Positions 37,291 through 50,269 of a stretch of DNA of 64,000 nt are shown one piece after another. Location: contig NC_088677.1 of the NCBI RefSeq assembly GCF_950023065.1, positions 89,863,469 through 89,927,468 of the forward strand, in the 5' to 3' direction. The translations under genes were made by a program, and so were the position numbers. Position 1 is the stretch's first letter. The number at the start of each line of letters is the position of its first letter. The stretch comes from Planococcus citri (lineage: Eukaryota > Arthropoda > Insecta > Hemiptera > Pseudococcidae). A model generated the notes under the pieces. The model was given only the letters and a program-made list of their open reading frames with translations, made no database searches and had not been told where the DNA came from.

Positions 37291-37999
37291 AAATCCGTTA
37301 TTAGATTATCAACTTTTGATAGTTTTCAATTATGGTGGAGGGGTGGGGGGTCAATTTGACAAATTTTATGACACTTTCTGCAGTTTTGACAAGTCATCAT
37401 TCAATTTTGAGAATTTCCGATTAATTGTTGGTAATGTTGGTACATATTTTTCAATAATCTAAGCACTTAAGCAGTCTATGCAAAATTTGACCCAAATGAT
37501 ATCTACACATTTTCTCACATTTTTGTCGTTTTCTAATGCGGTCTATAAATTTTTGATATTTTTGAGTGATTTTAACAATCAATTTTATTTACAATTTTTA
37601 TGATACTTTATTTGTAAATATTTATAAGTCGAGATTGTCTGAATTTTTACTTTGGTCTTCGAGCATTATTTTTTTATTACAAATTACACATATTTTTTTA
37701 TTGATCAGTTTTATAACTCCCTAACTAATGCACCTTAATTTTTCTTTGTTTCAGGTGAGTTCAAATTTCCTTCCAAAAATGATAGAATAATATGAACTCG
37801 CGTATGAGAATAAGTGAGTAATAATCCTTATAAGAAAAGTTATAAGTCACTTCTACACCTGTGTCCTTTTATTTTCAATAATAATTCTAAAATCACGGAA
37901 TTTAAAAATCAGCTGAAATAATTGTCCATCAGGTTTGCATCGAGTTGATCTGATTTCCCGAACACGAATTTGGAAACAGTTGATCAAATTTTTGAGTTA

Positions 38000-38370
38000 A
38001 TTAACGATTTTGAGTTTTAATGAATTTTTGAAAAACCAAACTCGGTTCAAAAAAGGAAAAAAAATCGATATTTTACCAAATAGACTGAGAGAGCTGAAAT
38101 TTATAAGTGTGTGCCCTGTTTTCGACCCTCCAAATCGATTGGAAACTGTTTCTTAACCATTCTGAGTGGTAGTTCCGGAGCACCCTAGCAGATTTTTGAA
38201 CATTGAAAAATTTCCACTACTTTTGTACCTCATTTTCAATATACCGAGTCTATTGGAGGTGTTTTCGGGCGGTTCTGAAGCCTTCGGTTGTATTTTGAAA
38301 ATTACAGATTTTCTTAAAAGTGGTCTAAAAACCGTCCAAATTACCTTTAGCGTCATTTTTTCAAAATATT
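38000..38370. repeat. Diverged arm of the palindromic-element family
   Basis: CCAAATCGATTGGAAACTGT, GAGAGCTGAAATTT and AGCAGATTTTTGAA follow the arm order of 31374-33442. No ends are recognisable. Confidence 0.5.
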
Positions 38371-38469
38371 TGATATCTAACAGGTATTGATGGTAGGGAA
38401 AAAGTAGTGAATTCAGTCAAAAAGGTAATAAACAAACGAAATAATTCAAGCGTGCAACAAAAATCTTCA

Positions 38470-38690
38470 AATTACCTATTGAAAAAAATTGATTGAAATT
38501 AAAAAATACTTTGTATTTATTTTCTTCCAAATTGGAAGAAGATTTGCCTGTGAAAAATTTGATTTTGTTACTTTTTCATGTGTGGTGGGAGGGGGGGGGG
38601 GGTGGGTCGAGTGAAGAGTTTTCTAAAAATTTGGTTAAAGAAGGGTAGTGAAAAAAAAGTGAAATAGTAGTAATTTTTTCAAAAAAAAAT
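38470..38690 (+). repeat. Dispersed repeat, copy 2 of 3
   Basis: Second copy of the 37085-37290 repeat, with a run of about 11 G in the middle. It is followed by A-rich low-complexity sequence to 38900. Confidence 0.6.
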
Positions 38691-38899
38691 CTTTTTTTTT
38701 TCATTTTTTTCGATCAAACTTTGTAATTTTACACTTGGCTAATCTCTTTTTTCAGAAATTTGATTTCATAATTCGTGATCTATGACTTCAAAAAAGTGAT
38801 TCGTCGCCACAGATCATTTCAAAATTGTCAAAAATATGTATGAAGCCAAAAAAAAAAAAAAAAAAACAACCAAAAGACCAAAACCATAATATGCTGAGG

Positions 38900-41800
38900 A
38901 ATTTTTAAAAAATTGTTGGGGGGAGTAAAATACATACGATTCTGAGACCAGAGACCTATTTTGAGAATGCGCATTTTTAATTCCACTTAATGACGTTTTT
39001 GAATCGATTTTTGTTTGTATCCGGTAATTTGACTCCAATTATGTATTTTTTTGAAAATTTTTGGTTTTTACTTCCCCTTCGGAGCTGATTATGGGGTCTG
39101 GTATTCAAAAATGAACTTCAATTTTGCAGCTCCCTTTTTAAGCCCATTTTGAGTTTTGGCGTCGAATGGCCAATAAAAAGAAATTGGCGCTTTTAAGAAC
39201 CCTGCTAACCAAAGTTTAAACTCTACGTGTGCAAAGCTCTAGGTTTGCCCGGCTGAATTTTATCATTAAGAGGCATATTAGAGATGTTGGTCTTGGAATT
39301 TCGTGAAATGATTTTTCCAAAAAACAAACCACATCGGAATGACGAATTGTTGCGCTAATGGGTTGATCTTGATACGAAGGTTGAGTCGTCCCCTGGTGGA
39401 GTTGGACTCGGAGGCTTTGCGTTTTTGTGTATTAGGGTACGATATGTGTAAGACTAACTGTAGGATTTTTGTAACGGTGGACTTGACGCACGCAGCCTGA
39501 AAATATTTTCAATTTGAGAAGAATGAAGAATGAATAGAAAAGCAGCGACGACTGCTTGTCACGCGATCATCACACAATGCGTACTGTGCGGTCTGCTCGG
39601 TGCGCGTTATCAATGGAACGAACCTAAACGAAACGAAACGAAAGCTCGAAAGCTCTTTATTTTGAGGTGCGATGCGACCGCAGCAGCACACGATTCCATT
39701 CCATTCCATTTCCATCGAGCACGCCATTTCACCAGCAGCACAGTGGTATGGTATCATCGGCGGTGACGGCGCTTGTGACCCTGTTTTGCCAACATTTTCC
39801 ACTTTCCATAGCAAATAGTTTACGTGCTTCGCATCAACTTCACGTTCTCACGTGCGCTTTTATAATAACGACGCGTTTTACTCTTTTTTTCTCTCTCTCA
39901 CTCTCTCTCTCAATAGCGCGCCCTACGCGAGCCCTGCACCCTGCGCCCTGCCGGTCAACTTTTTCCTTCTGCTTATTCTTCGCGATACAAAACGTTTTTC
40001 TTATCATTTCATCTGAACCCTCTATATCGCTGCGTGTGCGTAACTTATGTGTACGTTATGTAGGACTGTAGATCATTTAGTTCCGTGTTCATGCCATGCC
40101 TGATGCCATGCTATGCTATGCCACTGTGTACACTGTACAGTGTGCTGTACACGTTTCTGAAACTGCTGCGGTTTCCTTCAATACACAACTGATCTGCGAA
40201 TTTTGAAATAACAAAACCAAATACTTAGGCGAGTTCTTTTTTAATTTCTTCAGTACGTGCAATACGCACTGTGTAGTAATGGTTCTGCTTCATCCGTCAC
40301 TCTTCAATGTCCGCCCTGTCCAGCTGAATTCTTTTAGAAACCTCGGTTGGTGTACCTTATATAGCGTGACGTTTTATTTATTTATTTATTTATTTGTAAA
40401 CCCTCGCGACCAACCACGTTTTATTTACCCCGGCGCATCTGAAGTTTATTGCGAAAATGTTTACCGACACATTTTCGAATGTACATTACATTGGCTTACA
40501 TTGCTTACATGTTTAGCTATTCACGCTATGCTGTAATATGTGCTCCTTATTTTGCTAAGTTGGAATTTTCCACCTCCAAAATCAAAAAAAAAAAAAAAAA
40601 AAAATTTAATTTACATAATTAGGTATATTACAATTCTTTTCTTTCCTATGTCAGACTTTTCTCTAATTTCTTTTTCAAGAAAAAAATTTACTCACCCCCC
40701 CCCCCCCCATAAGTCGAAAAAATCCCAAAAAATGAGACTAAATCAAAATCGGGGAAATTTTTTTGAAAATTTCTCATTTTCATACAAAATATGAATACAC
40801 ACGTCGAACGAAAAGGTGAAACACTGTCGAGTTTTCACGGTCCCCAAATCCGCCGATAGGAATTTTCCTTTCGTTTCTGTCTTGTTTTTTCGTTCGGTTT
40901 TTCTTGACGAATTACTTTCTCATCGCGAAAGCAATTCTCACAGCGTCATTTTGTAAATAGAAAAACCATCTACGCGTATGCCATTGCCATGTCAACGTAC
41001 GTGAAGGTAACGCTATGACAAGTTGCTGAAAATTCATTCCTGCTCGTGTTGCACGAGATGATAAGTTTTAGAAACCTGTAGTATGTCTGGTACTCGTATA
41101 CACTGTTTGAAATTCCGTACTCTCAGTCGTGTTTCCGTTTTATGTTTTCAAATCTTGAAGAAATGGGTCAAAAGAATATCTGAGATTTATGCAATGAGCA
41201 ATGCATATTTTCAATCCTCAATCAGGATTTATTTTTGAATTTTTTTGAAGGCTTCAGAGGACTCATTTGGACTCGTAAGAACGTAGCAAAATTTTGAGCT
41301 TTCCTCTCATTCCATCCATTCGATTATTGTTTCTCTCTCTCTTTCTTTCTATAAAATCGTACTTGAACCCAGGCAGGAAAATATTGTAAAACACCTCCCA
41401 CGTTGGACTCGAAGCAAAAAGACCTTTATGAAGAGGTGATTACGCGTTCCCAATAAAGCGTTAAACCGCCCAGTACTGCAAGCATTAAAGCTGAAGCCGC
41501 AAGGCGCGGTGTGGCATAAATGAATGCGGCCAATTACGCCAACGAATTCGGGCACATTATTTGTGTACTTACTTACGCTTAAAAGTTGAATACAAATCGA
41601 GCTAAGCTTTTCGGTAGAATACGGCGTACGGCAACGGCGATAGTATACCGTAAACCGTAAAAAGTTGCACTAAAAGCACGTCGCAGACGACGCTTTAAGC
41701 GAGCCTCATTAAAGCGACCGAAGTGCTCTGACACCGGTGCTGATGATGGCGAGGAAGGTAGTGGCGATGGTACCACCCTCGCAAGTAGTCCTACTCGTAT

Positions 41801-42110
41801 ACTGTGTATGCTCGCTTAACAGGCTCTGCTGATACGATTATAAAAGATTATAAACTAAAGATAAACCGCGAATGTGAGCGAACTTGGTCCTGCGTAGGTA
41901 GTAAGTTTTGGTACGTTCATTTCACCTCCGCTTATAGTACATACTTAACTTACTATTAGATCAGTCTACCTATATTTACCCTTCAAGTATAATATTATGT
42001 TGTTTGCACAAACACAAAAATTGTAGCGTATGGCGCAAAAAGTTACCACGAGTCGCATCCAAGAATTGATTTTCTGAATTTTCTCTCTCCTACTAACTTC
42101 ACAGTCAAAA
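38900..42110. other. Intronic sequence without supported exon
   Basis: 39500-40300 and 41340-41830 are relatively GC- and CpG-rich and look unique. There are short simple repeats: (TTTA)n at 40376-40394, (CT)n at 39888-39911, and CATGCCATGC/CTATGC near 40090. Poly-A at 40577-40594 and poly-C at 40696-40708 are assembly-risk homopolymers. Confidence 0.4.
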
Positions 42111-42675
42111 GAACGGCTTGCCGCAGGGAAGCGTCCTGTCGCCCATTCTTTTTAATATTTACTTATACCAATGACTAACCAGTGGGTCCTACTTGTCACT
42201 TCCTTCATGCAGACGACTTGGCGCTCACAGCGCAGTATGACACATTTGCAGAGGTGGAAGACGCGCTGAATCAGGCTATAGAAGAACTCAATGAATACTA
42301 TAAAGCCAACCACCTGAGGCCAAACCTGTCCAAGACAGAAACCGGTTGGTTCCACCTGTGAAACCATGAAGCCAAGAGACAGCTCAACATACAATGGGGA
42401 AACACTGCACTAAATCACACCGACTACCCCAAATATGTAGGAGTGACCTTGGACAGATCACTCACTTATTGGCAACAAGGTGAAAAGACCAAAATGAAAG
42501 TGGCAGCAAAAACAAACCTGATCCAAAAGCTGGTAGGCAGTAGATGGGGAGCTAAACCCCTTGACTTTTCAGATATGGACTGCTAGCAGCCCATAAGCCT
42601 GATGCACAGCCATTGTCTTGAACATAATAAGTCTAGGGTTGCAATCTGCACATGCGCATGCACCAGCTCTGTTGT

Positions 42676-42950
42676 AATGGGAGAAAATGATCACATTTGT
42701 GTCACCTACACTGGGAGAAAACTAACCGATTTCTCCCACCTATAGTGACAGAAAGCTGTTAAAAACCAGTCGTCTATACTGGGAGAAAACATTTTATGCC
42801 ATCTTATACTGGGAGAAAAATATCATTTTTCTTGCGTCTATACTGGGAGAAAAAATCGACCTGAATAATACGTAATTATCACGATTTTATGCCGTCTAAG
42901 TGGGAGAAATATTATGATTTATCCACCAGCTCATAAATGGGAGAAAAATA
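42676..42950. repeat. Cluster of TGGGAGAAAA words at the left end of the 2 kb insertion
   Basis: TGGGAGAAA or a close variant occurs at about 42678, 42711, 42776, 42809, 42845, 42899 and 42939, usually preceded by CTATAC. One inverted TTTCTCCCA lies near 42730. The first copy overlaps the terminus, and CTCCCGG near 44666 may be its counterpart at the other end. Confidence 0.75.
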
Positions 42951-44688
42951 CTTGGTATTTGTCTCATTCGATCGATGACAATTTTTTCAATCACTGAAAT
43001 CATGCGACTTTAATGACCATTCATTTGTATATCGACCCTACCTGCCGCCCCGTATACCTACCTAATCGATCTTACCTACTTATTATCGAATATGACGCAA
43101 CTTCCGGAAATATTACTTCCGTAGATGATGCAATCGACTAAATATTACGTCATATTCTCGACTTCCTATTCGTTCCTTAATACTTCCGGGGGTAACGCTC
43201 AGCCAATCACAGTTCATGGCGCGCGCACAACTTACCCTCTCTTTTTCCTAAAAATCATAATTTCCAAAGAAGCGATCCAAGCAACAACTCACTCATCGGT
43301 TGACTCTCGTCGATAGATCCTCATCGTTAGATTTCGCTCCTCGATAGATCTCTCTCGTCGATAGATCTCCTCTCAGTAAAGTGTACGTTCCGGTGCGGTT
43401 CCTGTGTTAAGTACGAGATTGATGTTCGTTTATGGGCTTGGGGCTTGCTCCCAACCCAGTGGCCATTCTATTACAGTTCACTTCGATGCCGTATTTTTCT
43501 AAGTGTCGCCTTTTGGACTTAGAAATATTTACAATTTTTGGACTAGTTATGTTTCCAGTCTAGGTCAACTTGGCGACCTTTCATCTTATAATCATCTCAT
43601 ATGGACCAGCGAAATGACCCCCAGAACTACATCGAGTCCGTAATTGCATAATTACGTATTTCGCGTCCTTTAATGGACAGTTGGAGATTTCTTATCGACC
43701 TCGGATCGCCTTCTGTAAGTTTACCGTGGAGATCGACTTATTATTTCTGTTTTCGTATCCTTTTCGTTCCTTATTATTTCCTTATTGACCTAAGCTTCCT
43801 CGAGTTTATTGACCTAAGTTTTATTCTGATAAGTAACCCGTGAATCCTTTATTCTAATAAGCAACCCGTGTATCCAACAGTCCTAGGTTTATTCTGATAA
43901 GTACCCTCATGTTATTGACCTAAGTTTCTAAAATCTATTTTTTCTTCGAAATAATAGTCAAATAACCTTCAATTTCATCCCTTAAATGGTGACTAAAGAT
44001 TGGTATTGCGATGCGTTTCAATCCAATATAAACGTGTGCTACGAAGTTATTTGTGTGTTCTCGATTTATTTCCGATCTATAATAGTTCCAGTGTATAAGT
44101 CGAGTTTATAATGATCGAAGTATATTTTGATCATTGAATCGCCGAAGTATTTTCATCTTATAATATATCGATTCGTAAGTATGTATGTCGAAAATTCCTA
44201 TTTTCAACTATAATTCGACTTATCCACTCGAAATCTATCCATTTTCATCTTATAGCTGTTCTAAGTAATAAATTCGCCTCACCTCATAAATCAGTGGGGT
44301 ATCGTGCCCAATTTACTGTGGATTCATCTTATACGACCCTGCATTAAACTTGAACTGTTATGACTTATCATAACTGAATTTTGTTCCAGGAGGGAACCCC
44401 TAAATTCGTCCGCAATCTATCACGACCCTGAAGATCCCCTGAGCTAACAGCCAGATCGCGAGAGATATCATCTTATAATTAATCACATCTATAATTGACC
44501 AACCCAGTGCTTAAAAAAGATATCCAGACAACGAAGTTAATATGGATTAGTCTATTCTACGTTTCCATATTTTCATAGATCCAGATTTCGTAAACCATAA
44601 ATCTATGAGTTTTGGTAATTTTCGAAATTATTTCGTAATTACGATAGATCTTCCCTTAAATTCTCCCGGTACACTGTTATGTCATTAT

Positions 44689-45390
44689 TAGGGCTAGGAT
44701 TTTTATGCGCTAAAAAAACAGTTTTAAGCGCTTAAAAAAAGCAGTTAAAATGGCCAAAAAAAAGCAAAATTATGCGCCAAAAAATCTGAAAAAGCGAAAA
44801 TAAGCGGTTTGTAAGTGCATCATGTGGTACATCAAAATGCAGGTATTTTTAAGCAGAATGCAAAAATCCTATTGGATTCCCTATCAAGTTTAAACTGAAT
44901 TATTTAAATCATAAAAATAGCAAAAATCATTTATTTTAGATTTAATTTTTGAACAAAAACATTAAATGTACCTACAAGTGTCAGATTACAAGATTTAGGT
45001 AAATAAAAACTAACTGATTCAAAATTCAAACGTTCGTTTGCAAAATCAGAGATCAAAATCATCAAAATGTTTTTTTTTTTTTCAACTAAAATGGTTTGAA
45101 AGTGATTTTTTTTGACAAAACAACGAAAATTCGAGTTTTTAGAACGATTTTTTGTCGTTTTTCTTCGAAATATGCGCTAAAGTACTTGAAAAAGCGCTAA
45201 AAAAGCGGTTATCGGCCATTTTTTGCTGAAAATAAGCAGTTTTAAGCGTTTATGGTCTAAAAAAGCAAAATTATGCGCTAAAAAATTTTGCAATTCGGCT
45301 TAAAAATGCATGAATCGCAAAAGAAACATTGTTATGCGGTATCTACTACAGTGCATTCAGACAAGCATTTGCATAAAAATCCTAGCCCTA
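44689..45390. mobile_element. hAT-like MITE, 702 bp, perfect 8-bp target duplication
   Basis: The left end TAGGGCTAGGATTTTTATGC and the right end GCATAAAAATCCTAGCCCTA are exact inverses over 20 bp. They are flanked by GTCATTAT at 44681-44688 and 45391-45398, a perfect 8-bp duplication. AAGCGCTTAAAAAAGC and GCGCTAAAAAA words repeat inside both ends. No transposase. Confidence 0.92.
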
Positions 45391-45445
45391 GTCATTATAG
45401 CTCTGTAGTATGGTTTGATGGACAGATGGAGGTATAACATCACTA

Positions 45446-45759
45446 CCTTGACTATATATACATGGACTGCTATCTCATACGGAGATTAAAGGGAATAGCA
45501 AAGCCAAAGCAGTAGAGGTACTTGATCAGGACATGGGCTCTGAGCATGCGCTAGATTTTGTTGCAACAAGCATAGTGGTTGTTGGAACGAAGGAGAGTGT
45601 TTGTCGCTTCAAAGTTCACAGTGATTGGAAGGTGCGAGGGTGGTTCGGATTCCTGCGCGCGCATGAAAATTCCCGATGCTCCTGATTGAGTTACTCTATT
45701 ACTTCGGCTTCATTGGCAAAGCAGAAGATAGCAGTCCATGTACATATATATAGTCAAAG
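45446..45759. mobile_element. Third hAT-like MITE nested in the same host, 314 bp
   Basis: The left end CCTTGACTATATATACATGG and the inverse of the right end CTTTGACTATATATATGTAC both lead into a shared GGACTGCTATCT word. They are flanked by CATCACTA (45438-45445) and CATCAGTA (45760-45767), seven of eight matching. The ends resemble those of the host MITE (TTGACT..GGACTGCTA), so the two are family members. Confidence 0.75.
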
Positions 45760-46377
45760 CATCAGTAACATCACTGTACACATTTTTCAGATTCTGGCAT
45801 GTGTAGAAGCCAAACCTCGACTAACTGATGAACTATGTTCAAGACCATTGTCTTATGCACCGCTAGAAGTCCATATCTGAAAAGTCAATGGCTAATCCAC
45901 AGGTGCTGGGTACATCAACACTAGCACTGTGTTATTTAGTTGCAGAATATGCATGCCCAGTATAGGGATGATCAGCGCATGCTAAAAAAAAGTAGATGTA
46001 CCCCTAAACAAAGCCTGTTGATTGGTGACTGGGTCCCATAAGCCAACTCCACTCACAGCTCTGCATTGTCCCACAGGGATTGCACCACCAAAGGTATGTA
46101 GAGAGGTAGCTGCTAGAGCAGAAAAAACTAAAGCAACACAAAACCCCCTACACCCTATGTATGGCTACAACAAATTACCAGAGAGCAGACTAAAATCCAG
46201 ACACTGTTTCCTGAGAATGGTAAATGAATCAAGCGCTCCTGCTGAAGTTGAGCACTGTCAAATCTGGCATGCAGCGTCAAGAAGCAATACTACGAGCAAA
46301 ATTGATGCCACAGGGCAGCCAACTGAAATACAACCTCTGGAAAATGCTGAATAGATTGAGAAGTGGAACCATCGACC

Positions 46378-46862
46378 TTTTAGTTATATAGATGGCATAA
46401 CACAAAACTAGAATAAGAGTACGAATTGGAAATAAACTCTCAGAACAAACAGAAATAAACAGAGGAGTTTGCCAGGGATGCCCACTGTCTTGTGTTTTAT
46501 ATGAAGCCAAAAGGAATCAAAACAGACAGAAGGCAGGAAGCAGTACTAGCCAAAATAGAAGATGACCTACAGAGATCAATGTACAATCTAACAAAGACAT
46601 CAGAAAAGTATATGAGAATATCATCAAAGAAAACAAAAACAATGGTCTTCAAAGGAAAGGAACCAGTAAGAAGTAAGATTATAATTAATGGAAAAATCAT
46701 CGAACAGGTCAATAATTTCAAATATCTGGGAACACGATATACCAGACGAGGTATGGGCAGTGAAGAAATCTGATAAAAGAAGATGAAGTTCATGAGGAAA
46801 ACGGCAGGGGTGACTCTCAGAGACAGAGTCCCATCTGAGAAAATAACAGCATTAAAATATAT
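46378..46862 (+). pseudogene. LINE reverse-transcriptase fragment with internal deletion
   Basis: Early words INRGVCQGCPLSCVLY (RT) jump directly to GIKTDRRQEAVLAKIEDDLQ and then KYMRISSKKTKTMVFKGKEP and VNNFKYLGTRYTRRG. The last set is normally found after the catalytic ADD box, which is missing here. The two halves are in different frames, with stops. Confidence 0.75.
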
Positions 46863-49826
46863 GTTTTTTGACCATATTGTTCTCCGATGTGAAAAATATT
46901 GCCATAATTAAATTCTACGGCCCAAAAAACATATATTATTTTGATATATCACAAGGCCATATTTGCTAAATTTATTAATACTCCCCTCACGCCCCACTCC
47001 CCAAAAAATGAAAATTTTGAAAAATTTTGGTGCCTAAAAATCATCTTAGCCATAGAGCATTCCGTTATTAAGCAGCTTGAAAATAATTTTTGATCCGATT
47101 TTGAAGCTTTTTAAGCGAATTTAGCCCAAAAACATGAAATTTGTCAAATTCGCTTCCCTTTTGACCCAGAATGGCGGGGCTTTGGCGGCACTTATGGGTT
47201 GGCAGACCGATATATTCCGATTCAGCGCGAAAAATGCTATAATTAGGCACCAATTTCAGGCATCAGTTTTCTCAGCTGAAAGTTCAGAAAAATTTTGAAC
47301 TTTCGAGCTTTCACTGAGCTTTAATGCAGCAGCTGTGGATCGGCAGACCAAGTGTTTTCAAAATAGGGGTGTGTATACTAACTTTTGAGACCAACCCCAG
47401 CTTTCAGTTATTTCTGCCCAATCGCAGTGGTATAGCTCTTGGACTACTTGGACAAGAAGGGAATTCAGACAGTCGACCGGACAACAGAAGGAAAAAAGTC
47501 ATTTTGTTGAGGTAGCTCTTGAGGCTGATGACAACCTACTGGAAAGAGATGGAAATACCTACATTGAAAATTCGGAACCCTTAAAAACCACATGTAGGAC
47601 ATCCTCTGAATAGGCATGCCAATTTTCAGCCCATTCTGAAAGTAAGCAAGTCTGATCTTCAGCATTGTAAAAATAACTCAACCATTGTAAATGAAACTCC
47701 AAGTAGGTTTATGTCAAATTTCAGTCTCCGAATTCAATTCGGGGTATTGGAAAAATCGTGTGACATGTATGTACATACATGATTAGGATTTCAACGACGC
47801 TGATCAAGATGAACAAAATGAGCGGATAGTTTTTAAAAAATAGTCGGGTTTTTCCTCTATGCTATAATGGAAAAAATCGTCCAGTGCAAATTTCCAAGCT
47901 ACGAGTATAATTCAGATTAGTATCTAATTTCTGTCTGTCAGTATTCGTCGTGTTTACAAAACAAAATTAAACAACAAATCGCGGATGTAAATTGCTGGCT
48001 AAAGGTTGCAATAAATAAAATGGAAAAAAAAGTGAAACAAATGATATCTGTAGCTGAAGCGACGGTATTTTCCCTTGTCCCAAGTGTTTGAAGTGAACAA
48101 GCAACCTTTTATCTAAATTAGGTTGCGGACGTGATGCACGTCTACTGTTGCCTCCCAACGAGCGCAAAAATGAATTACTTGGTGCACCAGTGCGGTCCCT
48201 GCTCCAGTTCAGGCCCCCTTTCTGGCATACCGCAACCACAGCCGTACGCTCGTATCAATCTCAATCATATATTATTATACTTACCTAAGTTTTTGACAAA
48301 GTCATCTATCCTTTTCTGCATCGCTGTACTCTTTTCGAGCAAAGCAGAATAGCTTTACGCGCCTAAGTCAAACAAAATACAAATTGCACCATGTTTATCT
48401 TTCAGTTCCTAGCTCAGACTACGACAACTCTGCAAAGTACATACGTATAACTGCCGCATCCACGAGAAGGGTTGTATCTCACGTTCGTGCCTGGTGGCGT
48501 TGCTGTTTTTTACTCCCTTCTGGGGGATAAGAGAGAAGGAATTTGAAAATTTGGCAGCATACTGTAGTTGCCCCAGTCTCAGCTGAAATATTCGATTCGC
48601 CAAAATTAATTGTCTCTCGCCCTCTCCCAAGTTGGCCCGAAATAGAACTGTGGGAACAGCTTAGCATTACCTAATTAAGTGGGAAATGAATCCCGTCATT
48701 GTAAATGGGATAATCATATGTAAACTGCTCTGATCTTGATCACTTTGCAATGATGCGGATCCTAAACAAGAACGAGAGAGTGGGAGTGGGAGAATTTTCG
48801 AAGATGACTAAAAGATAGCTTTCGCTGAGTTATATACAATGATGCTTTCGCAATTGATTCTAAAGCGAAAAAAATAATACATTCGGATAGTTCAGAAAGA
48901 AGCGTGTTTTCTTGCCGGTAACATTTGTTGCAACAGTAACCCGAAGAGGAAGAAGAAAAACAAGAAAAAAAAAACATTATTCTTCGCGTAACGTCGATTA
49001 CTTTCACGTGCCAGCTGAATATGTTTTAGTTTGAAAAGCTATACTTACATTTATAGTTAAGAGAGCATCGAGCAGTGGCCTAGCAACTTTATCGTTTACC
49101 ATCACCGAGTGCGAGTATATACCGAACGCCTTTGGCTGTAACTTTTAAAAAGGCGACTCGACTCGACTCGACGCGACGGTTAGTTAAATCCGACATTTTT
49201 TTTTCATCTTTGACGGTATTTACGAGCATAGAAAGCCTTAAAGCTATCTTTTAATGCATACCATTTGCCAAGCAGAAAGATTTTCTCAATCAATCTTAAC
49301 GTTAAGGTCGGTTCCTATTGCCAAAGCGTGTGGAGGTTGGGGGGGGGGGAAGAGTTGCAAAAAGGAAAAAAAATAAACCGAGGTTTTACCACGATCCTGT
49401 ATATTACTTAAAGACCGTTCGACGACGTTGAAACGTCCATTTAAAAAACGACCCAATTTCTGTATTCTTGAGTACGTAGTTTATTCGTCGCCAGCATTCG
49501 AAGCTGTTGAAGCGAAACCATAGCTCAATATTTACAGAAAACGAGAAGAAGAAAAAGGACGCGAAAGCCCTTTCTCCTTCATGCTCGATTGTATTACGTA
49601 ATATTATAATCCGTTTATTATGAAGAAAGAGAGAAAGAAAGCGCCGCGACGCGCATTAGCTTTTAATGATATTAAACAATACTTTGCGAAGAAAAGAAGT
49701 GAAAAGGAAAAAAAAACGCTTAGGGTCGAAAAATACCACCATAAGAATGGATATACCGTACCTACCTAGACCTACGCAGACTTACTCTCGCAGCATTTAC
49801 AAGTGCCAGTGCCAGTATACGAGTAT

Positions 49827-49828
<2 letters not shown>
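46863..49828. other. Intronic sequence, no exon supported
   Basis: 46858-46938 is a short inverted repeat (AATATATGTTTTTTGACC against GGCCCAAAAAACATATATT). 48000-50000 looks unique. An open frame on the minus strand at 47967-48239 has no recognisable domain. Confidence 0.4.

Positions 49829-49859
<31 letters not shown>
49829..49859. repeat. (TG)n microsatellite, about 15 units
   Basis: Uninterrupted TG dinucleotides over 31 bp, likely polymorphic. Confidence 0.95.
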
Positions 49860-49860
<1 letters not shown>

Positions 49861-50269
49861 TCATATCACTGTGTAGTGTGTAGTGAGTATATTATGTATG
49901 ATTGGGGGACGATGAAATGTATTATTGCCAACAATAAAAGTGATGGATGAGGCTGAAATTTCAAAACCCAGTTGGATATTCGAGTACGTAGTACAAGGCG
50001 GGGTAGAGGTTAGATAATTTGATAGGCTTTCGTGTCAGATATAATAGTTCGATGGTAGCCTTTATTCCCGTTTGGCTCCTCCGCCTCCTGACCTCCCTTC
50101 TGAGTACTTCTACAGGTTAATGTGAATATAATGTAAGCCACACCGCGTCCTCGTCGTGTACTTGCGTCAGTTTAAAGGGTACAAGCATGTCTACGACCAG
50201 TATGTTTCGTAGCAGTGGGCTGGTTTGGAAAAAAACATATTTCTAATTTGACTGAGTTCTCAGTTTGAA

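Larger units (their letters stand above)
42673..45399. mobile_element. About 2 kb insertion inside the MITE, solo-LTR-like or DNA element
   Basis: The host MITE sequence ..CAGCTCTGT stops at 42672 and resumes GCTCTGTAGTATGG at 45400, so GCTCTGT is repeated on both sides. The insertion begins TGTAATG and ends CATTATA, near-inverse ends as in LTRs. Subtracting the younger MITE at 44689-45390 leaves about 2.0 kb without a reading frame. A 7-bp duplication is unusual for an LTR element, so the class is open. Confidence 0.6.
42559..45890. mobile_element. hAT-like MITE (host about 0.6 kb without its insertions) in the LINE
   Basis: The left end CCTTGACTTTTCAGATATGG and the inverse of the right end CATTGACTTTTCAGATATGG are followed by similar words (CTGCTAGCAGC.., CTTGAACATA..). 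They are flanked by GCTAAACC (42551-42558) and GCTAATCC (45891-45898), an 8-bp duplication with one mismatch. Removing it rejoins the LINE frame. A 0.28-kb relative sits at 54512-54792. Confidence 0.85.
42112..46352 (+). pseudogene. Jockey-like LINE reverse transcriptase, split by nested insertions
   Basis: The first part (42112-42558) starts NGLPQGSVLSPILFNIY and carries HADDLALTAQ (the RT catalytic ADD box), then LRPNLSKTE, YVGVTLDRSLTY and ends GSRWGAKP. The second part (from 45891) resumes at the same codons as ANPQVLGTSTLALCYLVAEYA, followed by GIAPPKVCREVAARAEKTKA and HPMYGYNKLPESRLKSRHCF. That is the RT thumb and downstream region in normal jockey-group order. The break falls inside Trp-Gly-Ala-x-Pro. 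The 5' end is truncated, and at least one frameshift near 42165 and stops near 42361 and 46037 disable it. Confidence 0.85.

Noticed and set aside
39667..40071. 134-codon open frame
   Set aside because: It spans CT-rich simple sequence (39888-39911) and shows no homology or splice context.
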